A stretch of 64,000 nucleotides of DNA from Odontocerum albicorne. Lineage: Eukaryota; Arthropoda; Insecta; Trichoptera; Odontoceridae. The stretch spans positions 186,001-250,000 of the forward strand of contig CATKWJ010000009.1 of assembly GCA_949825065.1 (NCBI GenBank). Direction: 5' to 3'. Numbering within the stretch: position 1 is the stretch's first letter; each line of letters begins with the position of its first letter. A program made the position numbers and the translations under genes. Under the pieces are notes generated by a model. That model worked only from the letters and a program-made list of their open reading frames with translations. It did no database searches and was not told where the DNA came from. This document shows, one piece after another, positions 21,658-33,966 of the stretch.

Positions 21658-22250
21658 CTAGCTGTACCCGGCCACGCGTTGCTGTGGTTCAGTCTGGTTA
21701 AATGGAAAAGAGAAAGCACACGTTTCTAATATGTTTAATTTCACAATGCTTGTGGGTATACAATATTTTTGACGTATTTCAGCCACTCTCAGCCTGTCGC
21801 GTTCATTCTGTTGAGAACGAAGCAGATATGAAGCTCCAGAACGCGATCGCCGTGCTCGCAACCGTGCATCCTGAAGTCTGGCTGCACGTCACTCTGCTGC
21901 TTCTCCGGCATTTTGGTGAACTAAAGCAGATCGATTGCACTGAAAAAGAAGAAAGAAAGTTATAACAAAAACATATAAAATTGCGAAACATTAAAAAAGG
22001 AACTGAATAATATTGTTAAGTTCGTAGACGTCTTTGTTCTTGGCGACAAGAATAGCTCGTTCACTCAGCCAATCGTTATTCTTATAATGGATTTGAATGT
22101 TGGGAAAAACTTTTTCAACCAATTCTTTTTTGACGTCACTAAATTGCAGAAATTGCAAGTTATTTATGTAAATACATTACAAAAAACTAACAATAATGAC
22201 AAATTAATACATCTTGTTACAAATTAGCAAAAATGTGGCAGTTCGCTAAA
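21658..22250 (-). mobile_element. Nonautonomous Helitron, 3' end on the minus strand
   Basis: The minus strand ends CAACGCGTGGCCGGGTACAG followed by CTAGT, a GC-rich hairpin plus CTAG as at Helitron 3' termini. Upstream (22,005-22,165) lies a helicase fragment: KKELVEKVFPNIQ, NNDWLSERAILVAKNKDV, YELNNIIQ. This matches the C-terminal SF1 helicase part of Helitron proteins. A segment reading NERDRLRVAEIRQKY sits nearer the end. The 5' end was not located. The same terminus occurs at 63,918. Confidence 0.7.
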
Positions 22251-22654
22251 ATCAAATGTGACGTTTATCAAAAGTTTACGTTAGTTTCATGAAACACGTG
22301 AAACTTTTAATAACTCAAATGTATAAAGCACACACAAATACATACCATGAATTCAAATGAAAATCAATCGACGTTCAAATTCACCGCTAATTGCACTGAA
22401 AAATAAGAAAAACGTAGCAATTGATTTACCTACCGCATCATGACAGTTATTGGCTTACTGGATTCCCTCAGTACATTTCTTGGCGTCTCCGGAAGAAAGT
22501 GATCAATTTGATCCCTTATTATACAATACTTCGGAATACACTTATTATACAATACTTCGGAAACTCTAGGTAAGTCCTATGACATTTGACAAATTTGCCG
22601 CAATACAACTGTTCACTAATTTTAATTATTGTATTTTATCGATAATTAAAATTA

Positions 22655-23862
22655 TTGAACGTTAGTTGCATGAAACACGTGAAACTTTTAATAATTGAGA
22701 GACGAGTGCACACCATGTTTTCGGGATCAACTCCTGCCGCTAGATATCTGCGTACACAGAAACATAATCTACCAAATTTACGTCCACAGAAACATAATCT
22801 ACCCAATTATCCAGTTTGTTTCAATGTCGATATAATCCGAGATCTCAAAAATAATAACAAACTTCATAATAATTATCTTCAAAGCAGAAACCAGGCTGAT
22901 TACTTAGAATACTCGAGGCTGAGAGTCAAATTAAAAACTTAAATAAAACAATCGCGCCGTGAGTATTTAGCCAAGATAGAGACCGACATCCGAAACAACC
23001 CTTTGAATCTTTGGAATCATGTAAACAATAGAAAAACGAACAAAACTAGCTTCAAATCTATGAAACTGGAAGACAGTATAATCGAAGACCCCCAAAAGAG
23101 TGCTGAAAACCTTGCACCACATTTTCAATCAGTTTACCTTGACTCGACGGATAAATATGACAAAATATATTAAACAGTCCATCAGGCAGCAGAAACATAT
23201 CACTCCATTCTGTTTCTAAGAAAGAAGTGTTGAAAAGCATAAACTCCTTGTAAACCAACAAAGCAATCGGACCAGATGGGTTATCAACCGACATTTTCAC
23301 AGTCTGTGCGGAATACGTGTGTGATCCCATTCGCTACATATTTAACTTGAGCATAAACACCAATACATTTCCTGTGAGCTGGAAGACAACCAGGGTCTGC
23401 CCTATCTTCAAATCGGGAGACCCGTAATATATACAGACTTCCAGAAAGCTTTCGACAAAGTTGATCACGATATATTACTTAAGAAAATGTATAACCTTAG
23501 CTTCAGCGATATTGTAATTGGATTATTTGCATCATACCTTAAAGACAGATCTCAATACGTAACAAGTCTCCTGTGGAATTCATCTCAAGATCTGGTATAC
23601 CACAATGGTCTAATTTAGATCCCCTGCTATTCCTCATATTAAAATACGATATTCAAATTTCCATAAGTTACTCGACATGTTTATTGTTCGATGACGACTT
23701 GAAAAATTTCAAAAAGATTAATTCACTTCCCGACTGTGCACAGTAACAACAGGACCTAGACTCTAGTTTCCTCGATTGAACAAAATCATCTTCTGTTCTA
23801 CATAAATAAATGTGTCTGTGTATCCTATAGTCGATCGTTTTCACTAACCCACCATCAGTATA
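22655..23862 (+). pseudogene. CR1/Jockey-type reverse transcriptase pseudogene, 5' half
   Basis: Fragments in several frames: SRNQADYLEYSRLRVKLK (linker after endonuclease), ETDIRNNPLNLWNHVNNRK, then NKAIGPDGLSTDIF and NTFPVSWKTTRVCPIFKSGD (RT fingers). After a deletion come YTDFQKAFDKVDHDILLKKM (catalytic Asp region) and a degenerate YADD box (FDDDLKNFKKI). Many stops and indels. A 10-residue repeat (QKHNLPN) occurs near 22,745. It resumes after the nested hAT at 26,725. Confidence 0.7.
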
Positions 23863-23870
23863 CTATACAG

Positions 23871-26716
23871 CAGTGGTGGCCAAACTTTTGATCAGTACGG
23901 GTGACCTGCTTTTTAAATGATTGGCGGCGGTCTACTAACATTGTATGCGGTGGTCTGAGGTGGTCTACTAACATCGTATGTGTTAAGTGATCATAAGAAA
24001 AGTAGTAATTTAAAGCCAAAAATATGTTTAAATTTAAACTAAACACAGATAATATCAACACCCGTACCCGTACCTATTCAATATCAAGTTATTTTAATAA
24101 CAGAAATTAATTATTCCTTCACACAAACATAAAAATAGTTTATAAATAAAACAATATGTTCTTTTATTATCTTTTTATGAATGCAAACAATGTGCTTGTA
24201 AATATGAACTATTAGAGTTTATGTCGTATCAGAGGACGCGCTGCGCTGGAAACATGACATTGCATATTGCATGACGACAAGCTTGTCATATTGTGGTTCA
24301 TATGTTATGTACTTACAGCTATTCGTAAACATGCTGTCAATGGTAATCTGTTAAACGGGAGCGATGTTTTGTTTTGATTGCATTCATGGTAGAAAATGTT
24401 GTTTCGCAGAGGTAAGTAGAACCGAATAAAGTTATTAAATATGGGGCACATCTCCACAAACATGGATATTTTTCTTCACAAAGTAAATTCCGAGAACTAT
24501 TTTGAGAAGAAGGTTCTTGATTTAAAAAATATATCGCATTTTAATTTAAGAATTTCATCCTCGACTAGTATTTGGTCCACATCCAAAAATTCTTTTAATT
24601 TTATTGACATTTCTTCTATTTATATTTCATAATTGAATGGCAATGACATGAATTATATTATATCCTCTATTTTTTAAATATCTTTAAATCTTCTATCAAA
24701 CTCATTTCGTAACAGAGATATCTTATTAGCATATTGTCAAAATTCATGTCAGTTTCTATCTGTAGATTTGGTGGCCATATTTTCGAATTGTTTTAAATCC
24801 TCTCTCCTCAATTGTGCTTCTAGGAGGGAAAGTTGCCCCTTGAATGCATTAACGTCACTAACCATGCCAGTCAATGTTTTGTTCTTTCCCTGAAGTTGCA
24901 GATTAAATTCATTTAGTTTTTCTGTAATGTCAGAGATAAAAGCAAGATCACGCACCCACTTATCATCTTCCAATTCAGGATATGATTAATTAACAGTTGC
25001 CATAAACTCTTTTATTTCAGGCAACAGATCCAAGAACCTTTTAAAAAACTTAGCACGGCTTAGCCACCTTACATCAGTGTATATGGTAATAGTAATTCCC
25101 CAAGATCAGATCTAGTATCACATTCATCTACTACTCGTAATGCTCTGAATCTGCGTCTTTGCGAACTGCTTCCACGAGTAGAATTTACTATTTTGAATGC
25201 GATATTCATCGCATCGTCTGAATTTAACATCTTTGAGCACAAAGCCTGCTGCTGCTTATGGATAATGCAATGGTAGTTGGTAAAACTTGGAATATCATCA
25301 TCATTTTTACAGAGAGTTTGTAAAAATGATGATGATATTCTATTATGATTCCCAATTATTACAATATATAAACCCATTATGATTCCCAATTATTACAATA
25401 TATAAACCCATTATGATTCCCAACCATAGCAGGAGCTCCATCAGTCGTAATCGATACCAGTTTATGTATTGGAAATTCTGTTTTATTAATACAAGACTTA
25501 AATGAATTATATATATCTTGACCTCTCGTTTGTCCCTTCCCCTTCATCGGTAAACTTGTTAACAGTTCTTATCTAACAGACGTATGATATCTCGGAAACA
25601 CATTTGAATAAATACACATAGCTGTGCGGGTGCGGTGTCAGTGATATCCGTTGATCGGTCGAATTGTAAGGATAGGAACCTGCACCTGCATTCATTCATA
25701 TTTTCTTTCAGTATCTCTTCTTAATATTTACTCATCACTTCTGTTCTGCGCATAACGGTGTTTCGCGACAGTGACATTTCTTTAATGGAAGCAATTATTT
25801 CAGATTTATTTTTTAAATTTTGAAATAATAATTCTTCAGCTTTAATACGAGTATAACCCTTCTTCCATATTTCGCCGTCTTCAAATGGCTTCTTGTTTTG
25901 ATACGATTTCAGCTACGAATGAGGCCATAGTGGCTGTCTTCGACTTCGTACTTGATCTCGAAAGAAATGACTGTTGCCTAGATAACTGGGCCATTAATTG
26001 TAGGACTTTTGCTTTCCGCAACTCAGTGCCAAGTGGATAATTATTTTCATATTGTTTATGGACTGTTCTAAAATGCCTTTCAGCATTGGCCCTTTTAGGA
26101 AGCGCTACGCTTGAAAGACAAATAATGCAAATACATTGATCCATTTTCATCGTAAAAAAAAGTTACTGTTCCCATTCATATTATAATGATATATTTCCGG
26201 CTTCTTGGAATTTGTGGTCGGATGACTCATTGTGGGTCGAATAATAAAACTAAAATAAATTGATTTTTTTATCAATAAAATAAAAGATCATGTTAATTAT
26301 GGTAAAGCTGAACCTTGCATGAAATGGTGCCCACTGTTACTACTGATCACTTTCGTTAGGTTCGATACAAACACATCGTAACTGGACCACTGATGAGTGA
26401 TGACACTGCCTGCAGAACCGAACCGGTAGTCGATTATAGCAGAGTGTCACTTCTAAAACCCGAAACGGGCACACACGCATACACACGTCCGCTCCGCGCT
26501 ATGGTCGCCACGTGAGCTTATATAACCAATAAGTCTGCGCGTCGAGTTTTAGAAGGACACTGTCGTCGATAATCGGCTAGCTTCGGCTTTGTAGCGCGTC
26601 GTCTCTGTCGCGCGTGCGCTTAGCAGCTGATTCCCGGAATAACAGAGATGTGAACGATCAGAAAGGCGGGTGACTAGAAATAGCTACGCGTATGATGTTT
26701 TGCCCCCCCCCCCCTG
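23871..26716 (-). mobile_element. hAT transposon 2, degenerate, nested in the non-LTR pseudogene
   Basis: 2,846 bp flanked by a perfect 8-bp target duplication CTATACAG (23,863-23,870 and 26,717-26,724). The left end starts CAGTGGTGGCCAAAC; the right end is degraded to a C-run ending CCCCTG. It carries minus-strand hAT transposase remnants related to, but clearly different from, the element at 37,657. Confidence 0.85.
24749..26150 (-). pseudogene. hAT 2 transposase remnant (BED finger family)
   Basis: N-terminal BED zinc finger at 26,150-25,881 (CIICLSSVALPKRANAERHF then RTVH). Next come QQALCSKMLNSDDAMNIAFK with a following Arg-rich stretch (25,389-25,069), and VRDLAFISDITEKLNEFNLQ (24,973-24,749). 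Same family as GTF2IRD2/ZBED5-like hAT proteins. Frames are interrupted by stops and a 34-bp tandem repeat at 25,342-25,420. The catalytic region is incomplete, so it is inactive. Confidence 0.75.
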
Positions 26717-26724
26717 CTATACAG

Positions 26725-27115
26725 GGACTAGCATTAAACAGTTTCTGAATTCAAAGATTTGGGCGTAACCTTTGATGTCAGACTCACGTTCGTTAACCAT
26801 GTCTCACGTTTGTATCGGATTGTTACAAACTACTCAGTTTTATAATGAGACTATGCATCTACAGTTTGGGCTCCTTATCAGCTCAAATATAAAAACAATG
26901 TACAGCTAATACAAAAAAAAACTCAGATATCTATGGTACAGAACAAAGGGCGACTACCCAAAATATGCGAACCATATTGAACTTCTCACGGTGTGTAACT
27001 ATAGAAGCCTCGAAACAAGAAGGCAAGAATCCATTGCGATATTTCTACTAAAAGTTTTTCAAGGCTGCTTTAACTATCCCGCTATTCTAGAAGCACTAAG
27101 TAATACATTTTAAAT
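26725..27115 (+). pseudogene. CR1/Jockey-type reverse transcriptase pseudogene, 3' half
   Basis: Continuation of the element cut by hAT 2: motifs like DLGVTFDVRLTFVNHV in shifted frames, then YRTKGDYPKYANHIELL and RSLETRRQESIAIFLLKVFQ, the C-terminal domain of such RT proteins. It ends without a clear tail. Confidence 0.65.
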
Positions 27116-27365
27116 TATCAAATACGTTTATTGAAAAATCGCGACATCAGCGCCAATTGCTGACGTAAAAATATACAAAATTTTTGTCTGCTATTTTGTA
27201 TTTTGACAGCGTCCTTTATGTTGCGTATAAAAGAAAACGTTATATATTTGTATTAAATTTTAATAAAAAATCGTTGTGATAAAATTGACTTCAGTTATTG
27301 TGGTAAGTTGTTGAGATTATGTTTAGGTTAAAAAATAATTTTAGTTAGATGTATTTCGGCATTAT

Positions 27366-27720
27366 TTGGTGGCGACGTTGGAAGAGTTACCCTTAAATTT
27401 AATAGATATGACAATAGAGCAGTCTTACGCTGAATACGAATATCTTCCAACTGATCAAGAATCGGTAATTGATGAATTGGATCTAAATGACAACCAAGAA
27501 ATGAAAGTTGATGAAGAGGGTGAGCGATTAAAGGATTTAATAGAAAATATTGAAGATGATTTTGATTCGTCAGATCCAGACTTTGAGAAGTTATATAAAG
27601 TGCGACCATTCCTAAATGAATTATCAAAAAATTATAAAATGTTTAAAACCAGATCAGTTTTTGGCTAACGATGAATCAATGATTAGATTCAAAGGCTGAT
27701 AGTGGCTAAAAGAGGTCAGT
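27366..27720 (+). pseudogene. piggyBac-like transposase fragment
   Basis: 100 codons open. The first half is acidic (DQESVIDELDLNDNQEMKVD), as in piggyBac N-termini. This is followed directly by YKVRPFLNELSKNYKMF and, in a shifted frame, LANDESMIRFKG, which matches the piggyBac core around its second catalytic Asp (DE-x-M-I-x-F-K-G). About 150 residues between the two parts seem deleted. TATA-like gcgtataaaag lies at 27,223. Confidence 0.6.
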
Positions 27721-27825
27721 AGGAATATCAAAAGTATCTTTTTTATATAGAATTTAATTTTATCTCTATGTTTATATTTCAAAATCTATCAAATCGTATG
27801 TAGAAATGGAGATGTTTTTAATTAG

Positions 27826-27960
27826 TTCAAATTATCTATTTGTCTTCCCTTAACATTTACTTAGTTACAATTATCTCTCTGTCTTCCCTTAACATTTAAT
27901 TTGTTACAATTATCTCTCTGTCTTCCCTTAACATTTAATTAGTTACTTTTATGTTTCGCA
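27826..27960 (+). repeat. 39-bp minisatellite, three copies
   Basis: The unit containing TGTCTTCCCTTAACATTTA starts at 27,841, 27,880 and 27,919, a period of exactly 39 bp. No coding role seen. Confidence 0.85.
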
Positions 27961-28114
27961 ATTTTATATGTTGCCTGAAATACTCTACTTTGTGGTGACA
28001 CGTAAAGACGTTGAAATTAACTACAAATATGTGTGTCCAGCTGCAAAACGATCGATCAGCTGAGATATTCTCACATCAATCGTATGTAGAAATGGAGATT
28101 TGTAACAAGATGTA

Positions 28115-28841
28115 TTAATTTGTCATTATTGATAGTTTTTTTGTAATGTATTTACCTAAATAACTTGCTATTTATTAGAATCGAGCCTTATATTAAAGTG
28201 GATAAAATAATTTTAATCACTGAACATCGTAACAAGGTTGTATTGGGGCAAATTTGTCAACTTTCATAGAAAACAGAACGTTTGATATTCATCCTTTTGA
28301 ATCGGACCAAGCTTCGCTCTGAAGAATACGTTTATTTGCGAGATGCAGTTGTAAATGACGGTAATAGAACTAACGTTGGAAGACTATAACATCTGCAATG
28401 TAGTGACGTCAAAAGAAAAATTGGTTGAACAAGTATTTCTCTATATTCAAATCAATTCTAAAACTCACGATTGGCCGAGAGAACGAGCTATTGTTGCCGC
28501 CAAGAACAAAGACGTCTACAAACTTAACAATATTATTCAGTTCCTTTTTTAATGTTTCGCAATTTTATATGTTTTTGTTATACCTTTCTTTCTTCTTTTT
28601 CAGGGCAATCGATCTTTCATTTGAATTCAAATCATATCGTGAACTGACCTCTTGGAGTGACTCGATTATTTGCGAGCACGGCGATGAACGCGACAGACTG
28701 AGAGTGGCTGAAAGACATCAAAAATATTATATACTCACAAGCATTGTGAAATTAAACATATTAGAAACGTGCGCTTTCTCTTTCCTTTCTTTTCAATTTA
28801 ACTACACTGAGCCACAGCAACGCGTGGCCGGGTACAGCTAG
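28115..28841 (+). mobile_element. Nonautonomous Helitron, 3' end on the plus strand
   Basis: It ends with CAACGCGTGGCCGGGTACAG and CTAG (28,838-28,841) followed by T, the same terminus as at 21,658 but opposite in direction. Internally it joins a Rep N-terminal fragment (28,290-28,385) directly to a helicase C-terminal fragment (28,400-28,552: LVEQVFLYIQINSKTHDWPR then ERAIVAAKNKDVYKLNN). So most of the HUH-Rep and helicase domains are deleted. The 5' TC end was not located. Confidence 0.7.
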
Positions 28842-29354
28842 TATTTCATAAAATTGTAAAATTATTTACTCGTGTTGTCATTGTCACCTTGAGCCCCATG
28901 TATAAGCTCCTCCAGACACGGTAGTAGTACCATAGACATTAAATTATTCTATTACTGGGAGGTGGTATCAATATAGTAAAAATAAATCCAATAATTCACG
29001 CAGTTTAATTGATAATAAACATAGCATTAATCCACAGTGTCCAGCATAGTGCATCATAACACAGGCTATTCATTTATTAAATAGTAAAACAGCAAAGTAT
29101 AACACCTGGAAAACTATTTCAAAAGTTATGAAAAATAATAAAATTATAAATGAAAAATTTAGATTATCGATTCTGCTTTTTTGAAAAATGAATTTCTCGC
29201 CGGCTTTAATTTAACAATGTAATTCCACAATGCCGTTTCAGTATTTCTCGTTACTGTGATTCCTTGCATAAGATATTAAGTAACCTTTTCCTAAGAATGT
29301 CTTCCCACAATTTCCATAGCTTTGAGGGGGCTCTTATTCACTGTGCATCCTTAA
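28842..29354 (-). pseudogene. Unit C left flank and decayed last finger of gene C
   Basis: 28,862 onward matches position 1 onward of the window. The variant terminal finger remnant (FLGKGYLISYARN) lies at about 29,240-29,320 on the minus strand. The sequence stops matching at the TTAA at 29,351-29,354. Confidence 0.6.
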
Positions 29355-29954
29355 CCCTTGCCGATCTGTGAACGGACAAGAGTGACCAAGACGTATATTT
29401 TATTTAATTTCTCGAAATATACTGCTTGCAGGGTCTTCATACTTTATGTATATTCCTCATCGAAACCTGTATGATTTGAATGATGTCATTACGAAATAAA
29501 ATCATTAATAAATATCAACAGAAATGAATGATAATAAATCGAGAATTGACGAAATGTCATAACACTCCGTATGACTCATTCTTTTTTGACAGTTATTATT
29601 TTACGAGTACATTCGTTCCAGGGATTGGTTACCAGTTTTATCAAACACCTGTGCGTTTAGTACATAGAATAGAAACAAAAGTTATTTCGTGCCCCAATTG
29701 CGATAGACTTTGTCCACAGGATTAAATTTTGATTTTATGATATGATTGTCCTATTTTCAAATTTTGACCTATTTTCAAAGTGTTTATATTTTCCAAGTGG
29801 CATATTTTATTGATTTGAATTTCGTGTTTGTTTTTATATTATTATTTTTGAATTTATATATTCATTTTATATTTTGTTAATATGTTAATTATTGTCTTAA
29901 TTCGAATTATATTTTTATTGCCAAAAAATACACGCTATATTTTATTGTATAATT
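29355..29954 (+). mobile_element. Probable piggyBac-like remnant that cut gene C
   Basis: It begins CCCTTGCCGATCTG directly after TTAA, where unit A has uninterrupted TTAA. A TTAA target and a CCC-starting end fit piggyBac. An open stretch (29,528-29,722) reads YDSFFFDSYYFTSTFVPGIG and ISCPNCDRLCPQD, which could be stitched transposase pieces, but I am unsure. The right terminus is missing, and fingers of gene C are lost at the right joint (about 29,955-29,966). Confidence 0.4.
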
Positions 29955-31117
29955 TTATGATTTTTTTTTAAAAGGTCCACAGCTGTACGGTTTATCTCCA
30001 CTATGAATCCTTTCATGATATTTTAATTGGCATTTTCTTGAGAACGTCTTATCACATTGTCCACAGCTGTAAGGCTTCTGTTTACTATGACTCCTTTTAT
30101 GAGAATTTAAATTGCCTTTTACTGAGAACATCTTATCACATTGTCTACAGCTGTAAGGCTTCTCTCCACTATGAATCCGTTCATGACATTTCAAATAAAT
30201 TTTATTTGAGAATGTCTTATCACATTGTCCACAGCTGTAAGGCTTCTTTCCGCTATGAATCCATTCATGAGATTTTAAAAGGCATTTTAGTAAGAATGTC
30301 TTATTACATTGTCCACAGCTGTAAGGCTTCTCTCTACTATGAATACTTTCATGATATTTTAAATGACCTATTTGTGAGAATGTCATATTACATTGTCCAC
30401 AGATGTAAGGCTTCTCTCCACTATGAATCCTTTCATGAGATTTCAAATTATTTTTATATGAAAATGTCTTATCACATTGTCCACAGCTGTAAGGCGTCTC
30501 TCCACTATGAATCCTTTCATGAGATTTTAAATGGCATTTTTGTGAGAATGTCTTATCACATTGTCCACAGCTGTAAGGCTTCTCTCCACTATGAATCCTT
30601 TCATGGTATTTTAAATGGCATTTTCTTGAGAACGTCTTATCACATTGGCCACAACTGTAAGGCTTATCACCACTATGAATCCTTTCATGAGATTTTAAAT
30701 TGCGTTTTTGTGAGAATGTCCTATCACATTGTCCACAGCTGTAAGGCTTCTTTCCACTATGAATCCTTTCATGATATTTTAAATAACTTAATCGTGAGAA
30801 CGTCTTATCGCATCGTTCACAGATGTAAGGCTTCTCTCCACTATGAATGCTTTCATGATATTTTAAATAACCTTTTCGTGAGAATGTCTTGTCACATTGT
30901 CCACAGCTGTAACGCTTCTCTCCACTATGAATCCTTTCATGAGAATTTAAATCACGTTTATTTGAGAATGTCTTATCACATTGTCCACAGCTGAAAGGCT
31001 TCTCTCCACTATGACTCCTTTCATGATATTTTAACATGTTTCCACAATGTTCAAAGCCATGAGAACAATTTTTACTGCTTTTCTCTTGACTAAATTGGTT
31101 GCTCATATCACCTGAAT
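29955..31117 (-). CDS. C2H2 zinc-finger gene C, exon 3 (12-finger array)
   Basis: Longest open array in the window: MSNQFSQEKSSKNCSHGF, half finger, then twelve C-X2-C-X12-H-X3-H fingers with SGEKP-type linkers. Acceptor AG just before 31,117, phase 1. The thirteenth finger is cut after SCG by the 29,355-29,954 insertion, which supplies the new end PFKKKS-stop. Full product 533 aa if spliced. It lacks the premature TAA of B, D and E. Helices include NKRDLNS, RKGYLKY, RLSYLKY, QKRNLKS, YKNNLKS and VKGNLNS, so contact residues are diverse. Confidence 0.78.
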
Positions 31118-31415
31118 CTAAAAATATATGAAAATTAAGGAAAAATTTCTTAACTATTGAAGGGTTAAAATGATAGATTTTTGTTATAAAGCATTTCTCA
31201 AATTTGAGTTCTTTGAGTTATACAACAATTAACTTGTAAAGAATTGTTTACATAGAAAAAAATTTACAGGGTAAAGATAAAAACATTTAAACTTTATTAT
31301 TTTTTCTAAGGCTCAACTCGAATCCTATTTCAAACCAAATAAAAAATTATGTTGTTGTGAATTTACTGAATAAGCGAAAACTTATTCAGATTACAAATAA
31401 ATTAATTTTACTCAC

Positions 31416-31670
31416 TCGTTATTGCATGTGTGTCAGAAACATCAACAGTCTCTGTGTTACTGTCCCGAGCACATTCCATTTTTATATCCGCTTCCTGTAT
31501 GTCCATAGCAAAATCAGGTAATATTGGTGCAGTGTCCTCTTCTACATTTTCTTCTTTTATGAAAAATTCTGAACAAATTTCCAATTCCAAATCATAAGAT
31601 TGCCTTTGTGAACTCATTACTGAGGTAATTTCTTTATTGAATATATCATAAGATGGCTGGGCTTTAATAT
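31416..31670 (-). CDS. Zinc-finger gene C, exon 2
   Basis: 255 nt, acceptor CATAG, donor GTGAGTAAA. Phase 1 at both ends. It encodes module 2 (MSSQRQSYDLELEIC, FIKEE, EADIKMECARD). The second PsiKxE reads IKME. Confidence 0.65.
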
Positions 31671-32515
31671 CTATGAAAAAAACATACAAGTTCAAATCTT
31701 CAGAAAAAATAAAACAAATAGATAATATACTATCAACAACTCGAATCCTCATTTCTTTGTCTTTCTGTTAATAAGTCTGAACTGACAATAAGGCAAACAC
31801 AGCACTCATAGAGCTATCTTATCTTAATATGGCATAGCTTCTTATCTACTATTATGTGTCTCAAGAAGATTATTAGGTCAAATGCTTAAAAATTTTGATG
31901 GTGCAGTTAATATATGTAATAGTTTCGAGTTAGGGGCAGAAGAAAAATAAGGGCGATGATTTGGTTTTAGTCAGCAGAATTACCTTATATTTTATGGTCT
32001 TCAGATGATATTTATTAATTTCAATGCCAAGCACTGAATTATCCACGTATAAATCAGCATCGCACAGACCAGCACGGCTATATAAGCGTTAATAATGTTG
32101 AGCTTATATTACCAATTCGACATATGGTTCTAAGTTTTTACAATATGTAAGTATAGATACTGCCATCTCTGTAGTAGATCATGAATATTTCTGTCACTTG
32201 TTAAGATCAATTGTAATCCAGATATCCATTTTCCTAAGTGATCCATTTGAAAACCATTATGTGTTACAATATTTTTTGGGCATAAATTTATATAATGAAT
32301 GAAATGAAATTTGTGCATTACGTTTCATATTCTACAGTTTTTAGTGTAGTGATAACTCTGAATTCAATTTAGAGACAAGAAAAAATCATTGAATTTAATC
32401 AAAATGAGGTATACAACATAACAGAACATCAACATACCGTGATTAATCAACTTTTTACTTATTATGATTTAAATATTTTTCAAAATTAAAATGTCAAAAA
32501 CATTCTGGTCTAAAA
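31671..32515 (-). other. Gene C intron 1
   Basis: Noncoding, no RTE-like insertion (empty site near 31,850: actattatgtgtctcaag). It matches gene A intron 1 and is duplicated at 44,687-45,531. Confidence 0.5.
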
Positions 32516-32562
32516 GTACACACCACCTTATCCATGCCTGGTATGGAATAGGTAGTGTGTAC
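32516..32562. repeat. 47-bp intronic hairpin (copy C)
   Basis: Same hairpin with one further change in the right arm (AGGTAGTGTGTAC). Confidence 0.8.
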
Positions 32563-32657
32563 CTGTAGGTTAAACACCACTCATACAAAATAAGTTAATT
32601 GATTGTCATATCTCACATATTTATTTTATTTTAACAATATGAGTTTATTAAATTTAC

Positions 32658-32841
32658 TTGGGTCTGTGGGATTATCAACAACATGTCTGGAATCTGCGTT
32701 GATATCTGGCGCACATTCCTGCTTGATATTTGCCTCATGTACACCGATATCATACTGGGGGAACACTGCTGCAGTATCTCCATCTTTTGCCTTTTCTTCT
32801 TTCACCATTACATCTGCACTTTTGTGTAGCTGAGGATCCAT
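32658..32841 (-). CDS. Zinc-finger gene C, exon 1
   Basis: 184 nt, ATG at 32,839-32,841, donor CCCAA|GTAAAT. Module 1 with VKEE and IKQE motifs and DIGVHEANIKQECAPDINAD. The first base after GTAAA differs from the other genes (T for C), still a usable donor. Confidence 0.65.
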
Positions 32842-33653
32842 CTATAACCTGGAAACATTCACAATAGTTTAACAATGAGTTTATAATACGTTTACTCTTT
32901 CACGTAAGAAAGCATAAAACTATATTCAATGCCTGATATTAGTAAATTAAAATAATCCTGACATGATAATCTTCTTTGTAATTTGACAATACACAACTTG
33001 CTTGTGCTCCCCTGATGACCAGGTAAAAACCTTGAAACCGGTAGCGGTATACTATTACATAAAATGGAATATAAAGCGTTTGATAAAACAAATTAAAATT
33101 TCTTTAACCTCCACAAAGTTAATGCTTTAACAAAAAATAATATTATAATCTTCTTTGCTAGTGGTGTGTGGAGATTTGTTTCAAGAGGTCTTTTAAAAAT
33201 ATTGATGATGTTGTATGAACACTAGACACATGCATTACACTACATATAAAGCTTAACGTGTTACTGTCACATATCAGAAGAGTTTTAAAGGTGTTTATGT
33301 AGTTTGTCGGGCCTTGGTAATTTTACTGTTTTTCTTACCAAATATGTTTATCTATACATTTGCAAATGCGTAATAGTACCTTATCTAATGTTCACAACCA
33401 CTTCCTTCCTATAGTTACACTCAACTTATACATAACATACTTAGTTTTTAATATTGTCATTGGCCAATAATAGCGAATTGAAATAAAGAGTGAGATACCC
33501 CTTGAGGGTGTCTGCTATCTAAATGGTGTTATATATTGTCCTTACAATAAGAACAGAGTTAAAATTTAACAGATGGTATAGTATTTGTTCACAATATACA
33601 ATAAAACCATAATTAAAAACATACACTACAAAAATTCATGTTCATGTAATTAG

Positions 33654-33966
33654 CCCAATGCTGTAAAGCCGAAAACGATAACATACAGTGATGGTGAAGT
33701 GAAAATGAAACACAACATTAATACAGAAGCTACTGCAGGACGTGAGGATTCTAATTATGAAAGTCGTCCAATTGAAGTAAAACAAGTCCAAAAACGCAAG
33801 GTAGGTACTTGCAATGTTAGAATCATTTATTTTTCTTTAACAGATTATCAGAACAAATGAAAATAAATTTGTTTTCACTGTCGAAATTGTCTTTTAGTGA
33901 CAATTTACAAGTCTCAAGGAGTGGTGGACAGCCTACCGGTGGGGCGGGTTTGCGTTACCATTGAAT
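33654..33966 (+). pseudogene. Broken copy of the conserved split ORF (unit C)
   Basis: Exon a (33,654-33,800) is open and ends at AAG|GTAGGT. The acceptor lies before 33,844. Exon b reaches TAG early because two t are missing (gtcttttagtg instead of gtcttttttagtg). Confidence 0.35.

Noticed and set aside
23058..23330. 90-aa minus-strand ORF
   Set aside because: Antisense of the non-LTR RT pseudogene (plus-strand NKAIGPDGLSTDIF region).
25881..26150. BED-finger ORF as a host gene
   Set aside because: It lies inside a degenerate hAT with 8-bp target duplication and interrupted downstream frames, so it is a transposase relic.
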